A stretch of DNA of 64,000 bases, taken from NCBI GenBank assembly GCA_903822975.1, contig CAIJRD010000008.1, positions 94,098-158,097 on the forward strand, given 5' to 3'. Position numbers and translations under genes: made by a program. Positions 55,612-64,000 of this stretch are shown here, one piece after another. Every line of letters starts with the position of its first letter. Positions within the stretch are counted from its first letter, which is position 1. Origin of the DNA: an uncultured Sinobacteraceae bacterium (lineage in GTDB: Bacteria; Pseudomonadota; Gammaproteobacteria; Nevskiales; Nevskiaceae). The notes under the pieces were generated by a model, which saw nothing but the letters and a program-made list of their open reading frames with translations, was not told the origin of the DNA and ran no database searches.

Positions 55612-57096
55612 ATGCCGGGATCAGGCATTTCTCGCCGTACCTTCATCGGCGGTACCGCCGCTGCCGCCGCCGCGCTGCTCACCGGCCTGCAAGGCTGTGG
55701 CGGATCGAGCGAGGTCGGAGGCACCAGCAGCGGCAGCGCGAGCACAGGTTCGCGCGGCCCCAACTCGCTGCCCGACCCGAGCCGTGCGGCCGGCGTGGCC
55801 GACGAAACCCTGCCGTTCGATCACGTCGTCATCGTGATGATGGAAAACCACGCGTTCGACAACTATCTCGGCATGCTGCCGTTGCGCGGCCAACCGAAGG
55901 CCGATGGCTTCCGCTTCGATGCCAACGGCGTGCCGCTGAATTCGAATCCCTTGAAGGGCGGCTACCAGAAAGCCTTCCATCTGCAGGGCACCTGCCAACC
56001 CGGCAGCGTCACGCAGAACTGGAACTCGTCGCATACACAGATCGACAGCGGCAGGATGGATGGCTTCGCCAGCACCAGCAACACCGCGATGGGTTATTGG
56101 GACGAGAGCGACCTGCCGTTCTACTACTCGCTGGCGAAAACCTTCTGCCTCGGCAACCGCAGTTTTGCCTCGGCACCGGCGCAGACCTATCCCAACCGCC
56201 GTTTCCTGTACTCGGGCACCGCGCAAGGCACGATCTCGACCGATGCGTCCGGCTTCAAGCTGCCAGCGCCGGCCAACGGCACGCTGATGGATCTGCTCAG
56301 CAAGTACAAGCTCAGCTGGCGCAACTACTTCACCGATCTGCCGGCGACCGTGATCATTCCGCAGACGCTGCAGGATCATCCGCTGAACTATGCGTCGATC
56401 GCACAGTTCTACCTCGACTGCGCACTCGGCACTCTGCCGGCGGTGTCGTTCGTCGATCCCGAGTTCGGCCTCGTCGACGAAGTCGGCGGTGAGCTGTTCA
56501 AATTCCTCGATGCGATTCCAGGACTTCCACAGCCGATCAACGATGCGCTCGGCGTGCTGCGCAACAAGATCGATTCGATCAGCGGCAGCGAGGAAAATCC
56601 GGCCGACATCGCCATCGGCGAAGCCTTCGTCGCACGCGTGGTGCGCGCGGTGATGAACTCGCCGAACTGGTCGCGCACGCTGCTGGTGTGGACCTACGAC
56701 GAGCACGGCGGCTACTACGATCATGTGCCGCCCGCCAGCGCCGTCGAGCCGGACAGCATTCCGCCGACGCTCAGCGCCAGCGATACGCCCGGCGCGTACA
56801 ACATCACCGGCATGCGCGTGCCGACCGTGGTGGTGTCGCCGTACAGCAAACCGAATGACGTTACCGACGTCGTGCACGACCACACCTCGATCATCGCGAC
56901 CATTGCGCAGAAGTGGAATCTGCCGGCGCTGACTTATCGCGATGCGCAGGCCAACACCCTGCTCGACTTCCTCGATCTGAACGCGGCACCCGCGTTTATG
57001 ACGCCACCCACGCTGGCGACGCCGGCCCTGCCCGAGTTCGGGCTCGGTGAATGCACCGGCGTTGCGCCGGCACCGGTGATCTCGCCGACGCCGTAG
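55612..57096 (+). CDS. AcpA/phospholipase C-type phosphoesterase, Tat lipoprotein
   Basis: Protein of 494 aa. The signal contains the twin arginine SRRTFIGG, then an Ala-rich core and the lipobox LQGC. PF04185 motifs are MMENHAFDNYLGM near residue 80 and WTYDEHGGYYDHVPPA near residue 365. It is the third member of this family in the window, and its architecture matches the protein at 7529-8944. An envelope phosphoesterase is expected; the substrate is unknown. GGGAG lies before the ATG. An AraC-type regulator gene follows. Confidence 0.88.
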   Translation: MPGSGISRRTFIGGTAAAAAALLTGLQGCGGSSEVGGTSSGSASTGSRGPNSLPDPSRAAGVADETLPFDHVVIVMMENHAFDNYLGMLPLRGQPKADGFRFDANGVPLNSNPLKGGYQKAFHLQGTCQPGSVTQNWNSSHTQIDSGRMDGFASTSNTAMGYWDESDLPFYYSLAKTFCLGNRSFASAPAQTYPNRRFLYSGTAQGTISTDASGFKLPAPANGTLMDLLSKYKLSWRNYFTDLPATVIIPQTLQDHPLNYASIAQFYLDCALGTLPAVSFVDPEFGLVDEVGGELFKFLDAIPGLPQPINDALGVLRNKIDSISGSEENPADIAIGEAFVARVVRAVMNSPNWSRTLLVWTYDEHGGYYDHVPPASAVEPDSIPPTLSASDTPGAYNITGMRVPTVVVSPYSKPNDVTDVVHDHTSIIATIAQKWNLPALTYRDAQANTLLDFLDLNAAPAFMTPPTLATPALPEFGLGECTGVAPAPVISPTP

Positions 57097-57456
57097 CGCT
57101 CAACACAGAACTCGGGCGCGCTGATCGACATTCGATCGGCAGCAGATTGGGGGGCTGGCGACGGGACGATTGCACGGCGTCGGCGCGATCGAGTCGGGAC
57201 GTTGCTGCCGCTTCGCCGCGAGGACTGCGGCGGATTCGGCGCGCCAAGTTCGTGTTGCATGACAGGCAGCGGCCCCTGCACCAGTGCCGCGACGAACCGC
57301 CAGAAGCGCCCGCGCTACCCCTGCGTGCCGCACGCGGCGCGTAAGGTCTAAATGCAGCGCGAAAGCGGCGCCAATCGCATTGCGCCACCATCCGCATCTC
57401 GGGATCATCGCGGCCATGCCCCGGCCTCAGTGCGATCCCGATTTCCTGCGAACGAC
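57097..57456. other. Intergenic region before the AraC-type gene
   Basis: About 360 bases without a supported gene. It should carry the promoter of the araC-type regulator gene. No palindrome or promoter box is convincing. Confidence 0.35.
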
Positions 57457-58266
57457 ATGAGCGCGCCGACCGGCGTCACCATGCGTACTTTTTTGTTCGA
57501 TCGTTGCCTGCTGATGCAGGCCACGTCCTTCGTACTGCCGGGCGACACGCTGCATCATCGCCGCCCCGCCGCGAGCCTGCTGATCGCCGACCGCGCGCCA
57601 TTCGCAACCTCGCTGGAGGGCGGCGCACCGCAGCGATACCAAAGCCTGCTCCTGGCCCCGAACGTCGCGCGTGGATTCATCGAAGCGAACGATTCGGACT
57701 TCAGCCTGTTCGACGTCGGTGTCGATACGCCTTGGTTCGAGCGGATCGCCGCGGCGCTGCCGCCGACCGGCGCGCGCGAACTGGATGCGCAGGAATTGGC
57801 GGCCGTGCGGCCGCTGTTGCAGTTGTCGTTCTCCACAAAGCTCAACTGCCGCGACGCACGCGCGCTCTGCGAGCAACTGCTCGGCGCGCTCAAGCCGCAG
57901 GCGGTGACCGCGCCGGCGCGCATCCACGATGAACGCCTGCGACGCGTACTCGACTCGATTGCGGCAAACCCGCTGGATCAACTGTCGTTGCCGCAACTCG
58001 CCAGGGTCGCCGGCGTCTCGGTATCGCGTCTGCGCAGCTTGTTCCACGACGAATTGGGCTGCGCGCCCACGCATTACCTGCGCTGGATCACAGCCTGGAA
58101 GGCGATCGGCAACTGGCAACCGGGCCTGCGTTTGACCGGCTTGATTCACGCCGCAGGCTTTCACGATCTCGCACATGGCAATCACGTGCTGAATGAGCTG
58201 TTCGGCGTATCGCCAAGCCGGATCGCCAACACTCGCGGCGCATCGCTGCAGAACTGCGGCGGCTGA
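57457..58266 (+). CDS. AraC-family transcriptional regulator
   Basis: Protein of 269 aa from the ATG at 57457 (or 57481). The N-terminal 150 residues are a cupin-type or uncharacterised sensing domain. The last 100 residues are the double helix-turn-helix AraC domain, with LSLPQLARVAGVSVSRLRSLFHDELGCAPTHYLRW, and the second helix pair contains HAAGFHDLAHGNHVLNELFGVSP. It lies between a phosphoesterase and a CocE-type hydrolase, all on the plus strand, and is a candidate regulator of both. Confidence 0.87.
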   Translation: MSAPTGVTMRTFLFDRCLLMQATSFVLPGDTLHHRRPAASLLIADRAPFATSLEGGAPQRYQSLLLAPNVARGFIEANDSDFSLFDVGVDTPWFERIAAALPPTGARELDAQELAAVRPLLQLSFSTKLNCRDARALCEQLLGALKPQAVTAPARIHDERLRRVLDSIAANPLDQLSLPQLARVAGVSVSRLRSLFHDELGCAPTHYLRWITAWKAIGNWQPGLRLTGLIHAAGFHDLAHGNHVLNELFGVSPSRIANTRGASLQNCGG

Positions 58267-58486
58267 ATCCCGCGCGTCGTCGGTGCGCGCTAGCGCTGCG
58301 AGCGCGGCTAACACAGGTATCGCGCTGGACGCTACCGGTAACTCTGCACCACACCGATTTCCAGGGTGCTGGCGATTCATACAAGCATCCGCCAACTCCG
58401 AATCCGACACTGCCGATCGCACAAACGCAAAACGCGTCGGCTCGGGAGCCGCACGCGAATAAAACCCAAGCGAGCGAGGAGAACCC

Positions 58487-60424
58487 ATGAGAACCATCAA
58501 CGCTTTAACCGGCCTGCTTGCGGCCGCCGTTGCTGCGCTGTCCGCAGCAGCCAGTGCCGCACCCCCTGCGCAGGGCTGGACGACGCTCGGTACACGAACC
58601 ACGTCGAACCACGCCGAGCAGCAGCTGGGCACCACGCAGCAGCAATGGAAGAGTTATGACCGTCCCGCGCTGTATCCAAACATCGCGCTGGACACGCAGC
58701 AATACATCACGATGGACGACGGCGTCCGCCTGAGTGCGGATGTCGCCTCGCCGGCGGACCTGCGCGGCAACCGACCTTCGCAGCCGCTGCCGGTGCTGCT
58801 GACCTTGAGCGGCTACAGCAAGGACAACGGCGTGCTGCTGCACACCGATATTCTGGGCGGCTACAACCCCTACCTGGTCAGGCGCGGCTACATCCACGTG
58901 ATGGTCGACATCCGCGGCACCGGCCGCTCCGGCGGTCAGTGGATGGCGCAAGACACGCGCGAGCAGCAGGACTATCGCGAAGTGATGGATTGGGTTGCCG
59001 CACAGCCCTGGTGCGACGGCAACATCGCGCTGTACGGCGCATCCGGCCTGGCGAATACCGCTGCACTGGCGGCCAACAAGGGCAGCCCGAATTTGAAAGC
59101 CTTGTTCCTGTGGGCCGGCCCGCTCGGCGACGTCTACCGCGATGTGGCGCTGCCCGGCGGCGAAGGCAGCGTGCTGTTCCTGACCGCCTGGACCGCTGCG
59201 GTTGGCGTGCTCGGCACCTTCAACACCGGCATCATGCTGGACCCCGCGCAGTATTGGAGTACGTCGGTGCATCACCTGCACGACGTGCTGACCAACTTCA
59301 CGATTCCCTATGTGCTCGATCGCGGCTGGCTCGGCGATCCGGACGTCGCCTACGACGGCACATTCTGGGCCTCGCGCTCGGCCAGCGAAGAAACCGCGAA
59401 CGTACACGCACCGATGATCATCGTCAGCGGCCTGCACGACATCTTCCAGCGCTCGGCGCCGAACTACTTCGACGAGATCAAGCACCAGGCCAACACCAAG
59501 CTGATCATCGGCCCCTGGAATCACGGCGAAGTCGCACTCGGATTTCCGCTCGGCACACCGACCGCGCGGGCATTGCCGCGCGATGGCATTCCGAGCTACA
59601 ACCCGATGGCGCTGATGTGGTTCGACCATTACCTGAAGCACCTCGACACCGGCGCCGAAGCGCTGCCGAACGTCACTCACTGGGTCTGGGGCACCGAGCA
59701 TTTCGTCACCGAAAGCGACTGGCCAAGCCCGGCGGCGCATGCGCAGCTGATGTATCTGCAGCCGGGCAAGCTGCTGGCGAATGCGGCGCCGACGGTTGCG
59801 GCCGCGCCACAGTCGATCCCGCAGGACAACTGGAACGGCATGTGCTCGGAAGATACCTCCGCCGTGCTGCTCGGCATTCTCGGCTTGATTCCGCTGCCCT
59901 GCTTCGAATACGACAACAACGTGCAGCGCCACGAGGCGGTCTACGACACCGCCGCGATGACGCAGGACTTCTACATCAATGGCCCGATCCAGGCCAACGT
60001 GTTCGTCTCCACCACCGCGACCAACACCGGCGTGGTCGTGCGCGTCGATGACGTTGCTCCCGATGGCGCTGCGTTCCACCTGACGCAGGGCTTGTTGATG
60101 GCCTCGATGCGTGCCGTGAACACCAGCAAGTCGCGCTACCTCGACGGCAAGATGATCCAGCCCTGGCATCCGTTCACGCTGGCGTCGGCGCTGCCAGTGG
60201 GCAGCAACAACGTCGTGCTGGCACAGGTCGAGGTGTGGCCAACCTCGGCGCTGATTCGCAAGGGGCACAAGCTGCGCATCTCGGTGGGTCCGAGCGACTG
60301 GATCTACAAGAAATCGCTGCCGATTGCGCTGACCACCGGCACCGGCACGATGAGCATCTACAGCGACGTGCATCACCCGTCGAACATCGTATTGCCGGTC
60401 ATGCCGGCCGGCAGCCTCAAGTGA
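58487..60424 (+). CDS. CocE/NonD-type hydrolase, secreted
   Basis: Protein of 645 aa. A Sec signal peptide (LTGLLAAAVAALSAAASA) and AGGAG before the ATG are clear. Motifs correspond one to one with the paralogue at 12543-14507: MDDGVRLSADV, DIRGTGRSGGQW, the nucleophile ALYGASGLA, GLHDIFQRS (Asp), GPWNHGEV (His) and the C-terminal jelly roll with GHKLRISVGPSDW. This one lacks the lipoprotein Cys and may be free in the periplasm or secreted. It is an ester or amide hydrolase of unknown substrate. It follows an AraC-type regulator gene. Confidence 0.88.
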   Translation: MRTINALTGLLAAAVAALSAAASAAPPAQGWTTLGTRTTSNHAEQQLGTTQQQWKSYDRPALYPNIALDTQQYITMDDGVRLSADVASPADLRGNRPSQPLPVLLTLSGYSKDNGVLLHTDILGGYNPYLVRRGYIHVMVDIRGTGRSGGQWMAQDTREQQDYREVMDWVAAQPWCDGNIALYGASGLANTAALAANKGSPNLKALFLWAGPLGDVYRDVALPGGEGSVLFLTAWTAAVGVLGTFNTGIMLDPAQYWSTSVHHLHDVLTNFTIPYVLDRGWLGDPDVAYDGTFWASRSASEETANVHAPMIIVSGLHDIFQRSAPNYFDEIKHQANTKLIIGPWNHGEVALGFPLGTPTARALPRDGIPSYNPMALMWFDHYLKHLDTGAEALPNVTHWVWGTEHFVTESDWPSPAAHAQLMYLQPGKLLANAAPTVAAAPQSIPQDNWNGMCSEDTSAVLLGILGLIPLPCFEYDNNVQRHEAVYDTAAMTQDFYINGPIQANVFVSTTATNTGVVVRVDDVAPDGAAFHLTQGLLMASMRAVNTSKSRYLDGKMIQPWHPFTLASALPVGSNNVVLAQVEVWPTSALIRKGHKLRISVGPSDWIYKKSLPIALTTGTGTMSIYSDVHHPSNIVLPVMPAGSLK

Positions 60425-60484
60425 AGCCTGCGTCGACCTGCCGCCTCAGCACCCGCTTCGCGTGGGCGCGCAGGTCGATCGCAT

Positions 60485-60538
60485 TGACATCGACATCAAC
60501 TTCGACATCGAGATCGAGATCGAGATCGAGATCGAGAA
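60485..60538. repeat. Hexamer repeat (GAGATC/GACATC)
   Basis: A run of ATCGAC, then ATCGAG, hexamers between the convergent CocE-type hydrolase and anti-sigma genes; the last five units are identical. It is another short-period array after a stop codon. Confidence 0.75.
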
Positions 60539-60702
60539 CCTTACCGTCCTCTTGCCATCGCTGATTGGATCGTCGGTCGCCTGCGGGCGGTCGGCCGGAT
60601 AATGGCGCTGGTTTCCGTCCCCTCGTGCAAGCGAGGTGACGGCTTCTTATTCATGCGCACGCGCGTTTCATTTGAAGCGCCGCGTGCAGCCTCGATACGC
60701 GA

Positions 60703-61620
60703 TCAGGACCCACCCTGCTGCAACTCGGCGAAGTGCCTGAGTTCCTCGCGATTCAGATCGGACACGGCCCAGAACTCCATACCCTGACGGCGCCAGTGCT
60801 CGAGGTTGTAGCCGTCCCTTACGTCGGCGCTGGCGGCAACATCCGCGTGCGCATCGCGCGCCGGCCAGACGAACAAGTTGATCACATGCAATCCATGGCG
60901 ATAGTCGAGCGCCGCCACCGCACGGCCGTCGAGATAATCCAGCCGTCCGCCCGCAAGCGCATAGCCGGCGTCTGCGAAGTCGAGCACCGGCGGTGAGAAA
61001 TCGAGCCGACCGGCAAACCAGGGTTTGACGGTGTGATGGTCTGAGGAAACGACATCGTTCAGATGATCGGCCATCAGCGAGCGCACGTGGCTCGACACGA
61101 CCTCGTCGGCCAGTCGCCCGCCTGCCTGCCGCTGCAGCAGCGCGCCATTGACGCCGACCGCCAGCACCAGCGCGGCAGCCAGCGGCATCGCCCAGCGCGA
61201 TGCGCGCGAAAACGGTCGCGCGTATGGCTGCACGAATGGGCGCTCAGACGGGCGCACGGACGGGCGCACGGACGGGCGCACGGACGTGTGCACAGACTGG
61301 TTCGCATCCGAACCTGCTTCGGTCGCATGCGACGCGCGCGGCGGCAGCAGGCGCGAAGGCTTCGCGGCGACGGACTCGTTGCTGCGCTCGTTTGAATCCA
61401 GGCTGCTGCGCAGACGCGCAACCAGCGCAGGCGAGGCGGCGTGATACGGCATCTGCTGCTTCAGCGTGCGACTCAGCGCGCGCTGCTGCGCGAGCAGCGC
61501 GGTGCAGCTTGCGCACTGCGCGAGATGATCCTCGAGCGCCAACGCCTGGCTCAATTCCAGTTCGTCGTCGGCATAGGCCGACAAGCGTGGCTGCGCATCG
61601 GAGCAGTGCATCGTCTTCAT
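60703..61620 (-). CDS. Anti-sigma factor with zinc-finger (ZAS) domain
   Basis: Protein of 305 aa. Its ATG at 61620 overlaps the sigma factor stop codon (ATGA). Residues 1-50 form a ZAS domain with the motif HLAQCASC (HX3CX2C) and Cys6. A Ser/Arg/Pro-rich linker of about 90 residues contains four Ser-Val/Glu-Arg-Pro repeats, then a membrane segment ([15 protein letters not shown]). The C-terminal 140 residues face the periplasm. It should hold the ECF sigma factor inactive until an envelope or redox signal arrives; the signal is unknown. Confidence 0.9.
   Translation of the reverse strand: MKTMHCSDAQPRLSAYADDELELSQALALEDHLAQCASCTALLAQQRALSRTLKQQMPYHAASPALVARLRSSLDSNERSNESVAAKPSRLLPPRASHATEAGSDANQSVHTSVRPSVRPSVRPSERPFVQPYARPFSRASRWAMPLAAALVLAVGVNGALLQRQAGGRLADEVVSSHVRSLMADHLNDVVSSDHHTVKPWFAGRLDFSPPVLDFADAGYALAGGRLDYLDGRAVAALDYRHGLHVINLFVWPARDAHADVAASADVRDGYNLEHWRRQGMEFWAVSDLNREELRHFAELQQGGS
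61216..61298. repeat. 12-bp tandem repeat encoding a Ser-Val-Arg-Pro linker
   Basis: GACGGGCGCACG units repeat every 12 bases, three of them identical and flanked by diverged units (such as CGAATGGGCGCT and GACGTGTGCACA). On the minus strand they encode Ser-Val-Arg-Pro in frame within the linker of the anti-sigma factor. Confidence 0.8.
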
Positions 61621-62162
61621 CGGGTCTCCTCTGCTTCCAGTATTCGCCGCAGTTGCAGCCGCGCGCGCGACAGACGCGACATCACGGTTCCTGACGGTAT
61701 GCCGACAATCGCGGCGATCTCCTTGTAGGACAACTCTTCCAGTTCGCGCAGCACCAGAACCTCGCGAAACTCCGGTGGCAGTTTCAGCAATGCACGTTCG
61801 ACCTCGCCGCGCGCGGATTCATCGATCAGCAGCTGTTGCGGATTCGTCGCGTGCAGCAGGGTTTCCTGTGCTTCGACCTGCTGCGGCTGCTCGCTCTCGT
61901 CGTCGTATTCGACAAAACCCTCGGGCCGGCGATTCTGTTGCAGCCAGGTGTACGCGCAGTGCCGCACGATCGTCAGCAGCCAGGCCTTGCCGTCGCCACC
62001 GCGGAACGAACCGAAGAAGCGGAACGCGCGCAGCCAGGCTTCCTGCACGACGTCGTCGGCATCGTGTGGATCGCGCGTGAGCCAGCGTGCGAGGTTGTAC
62101 GCCGCATCGAGATGCGGCATCGCCATCGTCTCAAATCGCTGCGCGGTGCTGAGTTCGCTCAA
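61617..62162 (-). CDS. RNA polymerase ECF sigma factor
   Basis: Protein of 181 aa. Region 2 reads [20 protein letters not shown] and region 4 is [41 protein letters not shown], the standard ECF layout. The start is taken as TTG at 62162, with GGAAG close upstream; an ATG at 62126 would remove 12 residues. The gene is co-translated with its anti-sigma factor. A promoter that resembles the one before the facing metallophosphoesterase gene suggests autoregulation. Confidence 0.92.
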   Translation of the reverse strand: MSELSTAQRFETMAMPHLDAAYNLARWLTRDPHDADDVVQEAWLRAFRFFGSFRGGDGKAWLLTIVRHCAYTWLQQNRRPEGFVEYDDESEQPQQVEAQETLLHATNPQQLLIDESARGEVERALLKLPPEFREVLVLRELEELSYKEIAAIVGIPSGTVMSRLSRARLQLRRILEAEETR

Positions 62163-62209
62163 TGGACTTCCATGACCAGCGCTGGAAAAAGGTCGGGCCG
62201 ATACAGGCT

Positions 62210-62237
62210 ATACCGGCGGCGCGATCGTTTTATTCCC
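62210..62237 (-). promoter_or_regulatory. Predicted ECF promoter of the sigma/anti-sigma operon
   Basis: Read on the minus strand: GGGAATA at 62237-62231, eleven bases, then CCGCCGGTAT at 62219-62210. The same two blocks with the same spacing occur in front of the divergent gene. With -10 at GGTAT, transcription would begin about 40 bases before the sigma start. Confidence 0.7.
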
Positions 62238-62282
62238 GGCGCGAAAAAATATCGCGGCACTGCGACGACCGGTCGTGGGCGC

Positions 62283-62310
62283 GGGAATATTTCCATGTAC
62301 CCGCCGGTAT
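62283..62310 (+). promoter_or_regulatory. Predicted ECF promoter of the metallophosphoesterase-cupredoxin operon
   Basis: GGGAATA at 62283-62289, eleven bases, CCGCCGGTAT at 62301-62310. It matches the sigma operon promoter in both boxes and in spacing. The ATG of the metallophosphoesterase gene lies 44 bases downstream. Confidence 0.7.
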
Positions 62311-62353
62311 GCACTGGAGTCCGATCCAGGACCACAGGCGGGAGCGCTTGAAA

Positions 62354-63277
62354 ATGAGCAAGACAATCGACCGGCGGCAGTTCATCAAACTCGCCAGCTA
62401 CGGCGGCGGGGTGGTGTTCGCATCGGCGCTGGGTGGCATCGGCAAGGCACACGCCGTGTTCGGCGCCAGCGATGGCGAGGCCTTCAACGAAGATTTCTAC
62501 TTCGTGCAGATGTCCGATACACATTGGGGATTCCAGGGCCCGCTGATCAATCCGGATGCGCGCGGCACCTTGCCGAAGGCGGTGGCGGAGGTCAATGCCC
62601 TGGTCAATCCGCCGGACTTCATCGTCTTCACCGGCGATCTCACCCAGACCACCGACGATCCGGTGGAGCGTCGCAAACGACTCGCCGAGTTCCGCGAGAT
62701 CGTCGGCCAGTTGCGCGTCAAGCGGCTCTACTTCATGCCCGGCGAACACGACGCCGCACTCGATCACGGCAAGGCCTACAGCGAACTGTTCGGGCCCACG
62801 CACTGGAGCTTCGACTATCGCGGCATCCATTTCATCGCACTCGACAACGTCTCCGATCCGGGTGCGAGCCTTGGCGATGAGCAGCTGCAGTGGCTGGCGA
62901 ACGATCTGGCGACTCAGCACAAGCGCCAACCGATCGTCGTGTTCGCACATCGTCCGCTGTTCGATCTGGCGCCCGCCTGGGACTGGGCTACACCGGACGG
63001 CAGCAAGGCCATCGACCAGTTGATGCCGTTCAAAAACGTCACCGTGTTCTACGGCCACATTCATCAGGAACACCATTACATGACCGCGCACATCCCGCAC
63101 CATTCGGCCAAGGGCTTGATGTTCCCGCTGCCACCGCCGATGTCGGTGCCGAAGAAGGCCCCGATTCCCTGGGACGCCTCGGCACCCTACAAAGGACTCG
63201 GGTTTCGCGAGATCGAAGCCGACAATGGCGCGTTTTCGATCGAAGAGCTGGCCATCACTGCGCAGGTGTCGCCGTGA
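62354..63277 (+). CDS. Tat-exported metallophosphoesterase
   Basis: Protein of 307 aa from the ATG at 62354, with GGGAG about nine bases upstream. The twin-arginine signal is DRRQFIKLASYGGG. Calcineurin-type metal motifs are QMSDTHWG (DXH), FTGDLTQ (GD), MPGEHDA (GNHD position, with Glu for Asn), FAHRPLF and YGHIHQEHH (GHXH). It should be a binuclear-metal phosphoesterase in the periplasm. Its stop codon overlaps the start of the cupredoxin gene. It faces the ECF sigma operon and shares its promoter type. Confidence 0.9.
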   Translation: MSKTIDRRQFIKLASYGGGVVFASALGGIGKAHAVFGASDGEAFNEDFYFVQMSDTHWGFQGPLINPDARGTLPKAVAEVNALVNPPDFIVFTGDLTQTTDDPVERRKRLAEFREIVGQLRVKRLYFMPGEHDAALDHGKAYSELFGPTHWSFDYRGIHFIALDNVSDPGASLGDEQLQWLANDLATQHKRQPIVVFAHRPLFDLAPAWDWATPDGSKAIDQLMPFKNVTVFYGHIHQEHHYMTAHIPHHSAKGLMFPLPPPMSVPKKAPIPWDASAPYKGLGFREIEADNGAFSIEELAITAQVSP

Positions 63278-63651
63278 GGCGCGCGCGCATCGTCGGGCTG
63301 GCAAGCGCACTGCTGCTCGCCTCGGGACTGATTGGCTATGGCCTGGCCGCCTGGGCCGAACCGGCGACGAAAACCGCGCGGCTGATCAAAGTGTCGTCGA
63401 AGAAGTTCGAATTCATTCCGAACCAGATCACGCTGAAAAAGGGCGAAAGCGTCGACATCGAACTCAGCACCGAGGACGTCGTCATGGGCTTCAACGTTCC
63501 GGACATGAGCACGCGCGCCACGATCATCCCGGGCCAGCCGGTGCACGTCGTGCTGACGCCGCAGAAGACCGGCACGTTCACCTTCCTGTGCGACGTCTTC
63601 TGCGGATCAGGTCACGAGGATATGAACGGGACCATCACGGTGACGGACTGA
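63274..63651 (+). CDS. CuA-like cupredoxin-domain protein
   Basis: Protein of 125 aa from the GTG at 63274, overlapping the previous stop codon (GTGA). An N-terminal signal/anchor (IVGLASALLLASGLIGYGLAAWA) is followed by a cupredoxin domain. The loop FLCDVFCGSGHEDM contains C-X3-C-X3-H-X2-M, the CuA ligand pattern of cytochrome oxidase subunit II and nitrous oxide reductase. The first ligand loop reads EDVVMGFNVPD, where a His is expected at the Met position. It should bind copper in the periplasm. No oxidase partner genes are in the window. Confidence 0.85.
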   Translation: MRRARIVGLASALLLASGLIGYGLAAWAEPATKTARLIKVSSKKFEFIPNQITLKKGESVDIELSTEDVVMGFNVPDMSTRATIIPGQPVHVVLTPQKTGTFTFLCDVFCGSGHEDMNGTITVTD

Positions 63652-63681
63652 CTTCGTTGCTGCTCGCGCATGAGGCTTGCG

Positions 63682-63825
63682 CTAGTGCGTCGCCGGCGTA
63701 TGCCGGCGCACGCCGAACAGCCCCATGCCGACGCCGATCACGCACATCACCGCTACGTAATGTGCAGCGCCGAGCCGGTTGCCGCTGGTCAGCAGGGCGA
63801 CCAGTGGTGGGGACAATAGGTTAAT
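63682..63825 (-). pseudogene. C-terminal fragment of a membrane protein
   Basis: The minus-strand frame ending at the TAG at 63682-63684 reads PPLVALLTSGNRLGAAHY and continues with VAVMCVIGVGMGLFGVRRH, a hydrophobic segment followed by a basic tail. This looks like the last helix of a transporter, possibly of the major facilitator superfamily. The frame runs into the 27-bp direct repeats, where homology to any protein would be lost, so the gene seems to be cut by the insertion at the right edge. Confidence 0.4.
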
Positions 63826-63886
63826 AGGGGACAGACCACGATTATCCCCGTGAATAGGGTAATAGGGGACAGACCACGATTATCCC
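63822..63886. repeat. Two identical 27-bp direct repeats
   Basis: TAATAGGGGACAGACCACGA plus TTATCCC occurs at 63822-63848 and again at 63860-63886. Sequence of this kind is often seen beside REP-associated tyrosine transposase genes (recalled, not checked), consistent with the transposase tail just to the right. Confidence 0.85.
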
Positions 63887-63912
63887 AATAAATAAGCTCC
63901 TCTCACCCACAG

Positions 63913-64000
63913 CTAAGCAAACAAATCTCCCGACTCCGAGTCTGCTTCCTTGCGAGGCCGCCCCGCCTTTCCTTTGGTAACCCGCTGTCCCAAGGTGGCC
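63913..64000 (-). CDS. C-terminal tail of a probable transposase, partial
   Basis: The minus-strand frame from the window edge to the TAG at 63913-63915 encodes 28 residues ending GRPRKEADSESGDLFA, preceded by LGQRVTKGKA. A tail of the type LGRRV...GRPRK is common at the end of REP-associated (Y1-type) transposases. The rest of the gene is outside the window, so the call rests on the tail and the adjacent direct repeats. Confidence 0.45.
   Translation of the reverse strand, partial: ATLGQRVTKGKAGRPRKEADSESGDLFA

Overview
The window looks like chromosome from a GC-rich, aerobic gammaproteobacterium. The gene content (AcnD/PrpF-type methylcitrate cycle with PrpR, Tat-exported lipoproteins, many SDR/CoA-type catabolic enzymes, an RND transporter followed by a YCF48-like protein) resembles Nevskiales/Solimonadaceae or related Xanthomonadales-like bacteria. 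That placement is inference from gene content only. No rRNA, tRNA or CRISPR array was recognised.

Layout. 1-6.7 kb: end of an RND/MMPL transporter, a YCF48/BNR-repeat protein and a large lipoprotein of the penicillin-acylase (Ntn-hydrolase) family. 6.8-17.4 kb: DUF1304 membrane protein, two AcpA/phospholipase C-type phosphoesterases, msrA/msrB, a CocE/NonD lipoprotein hydrolase and an M28 glutamate-carboxypeptidase-like peptidase. 17.6-21.5 kb: anion permease, 2,4-dienoyl-CoA reductase and thioesterase. 21.8-30.0 kb: 2-methylcitrate cycle cluster prpB-prpC-acnD-prpF, divergent from the sigma-54 activator gene prpR, with a readable -24/-12 promoter and an upstream palindrome. 30.5-35.8 kb: ergothioneine genes egtB-egtD followed by an osmoprotectant-type ABC importer whose second protein fuses a substrate-binding domain in front of the permease domain.

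36-41.4 kb: a pyridine nucleotide-disulfide oxidoreductase and then a visibly less GC-rich accessory block. This block is an integron-type cassette array without an integrase in the window. Several attC sites have complementary cores and an extrahelical C, and separate a 108-aa unknown protein, an HNH endonuclease with homing-associated repeats and a small membrane protein. It continues into a SnoaL-like/HxlR/hydrolase group and ends at a DinB-family gene fragment.

41.4-51.9 kb: a catabolic block on the minus strand (CurA-type reductase, saccharopine-dehydrogenase-like protein, two SDRs, HSL-type esterase, acetoacetyl-CoA synthetase, DUF3237, an unknown protein, a truncated hydantoinase-like gene and a hotdog thioesterase). 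52.2-60.4 kb: CorC/HlyC protein, ChrA, and a second phosphoesterase + AraC + CocE-hydrolase set that repeats the family pairing at 7.5-14.5 kb. 60.7-63.7 kb: an ECF sigma/anti-sigma pair facing a Tat-exported metallophosphoesterase and a CuA-like cupredoxin. The two units share an almost identical bipartite promoter. The right edge holds a truncated membrane-protein tail, two 27-bp direct repeats and the tail of a probable transposase.

A recurring oddity is a set of degenerate 12-14 bp tandem arrays, mostly right after stop codons or between genes, a few inside N-terminal or linker coding sequence, plus one 27-bp array of nine near-identical units.
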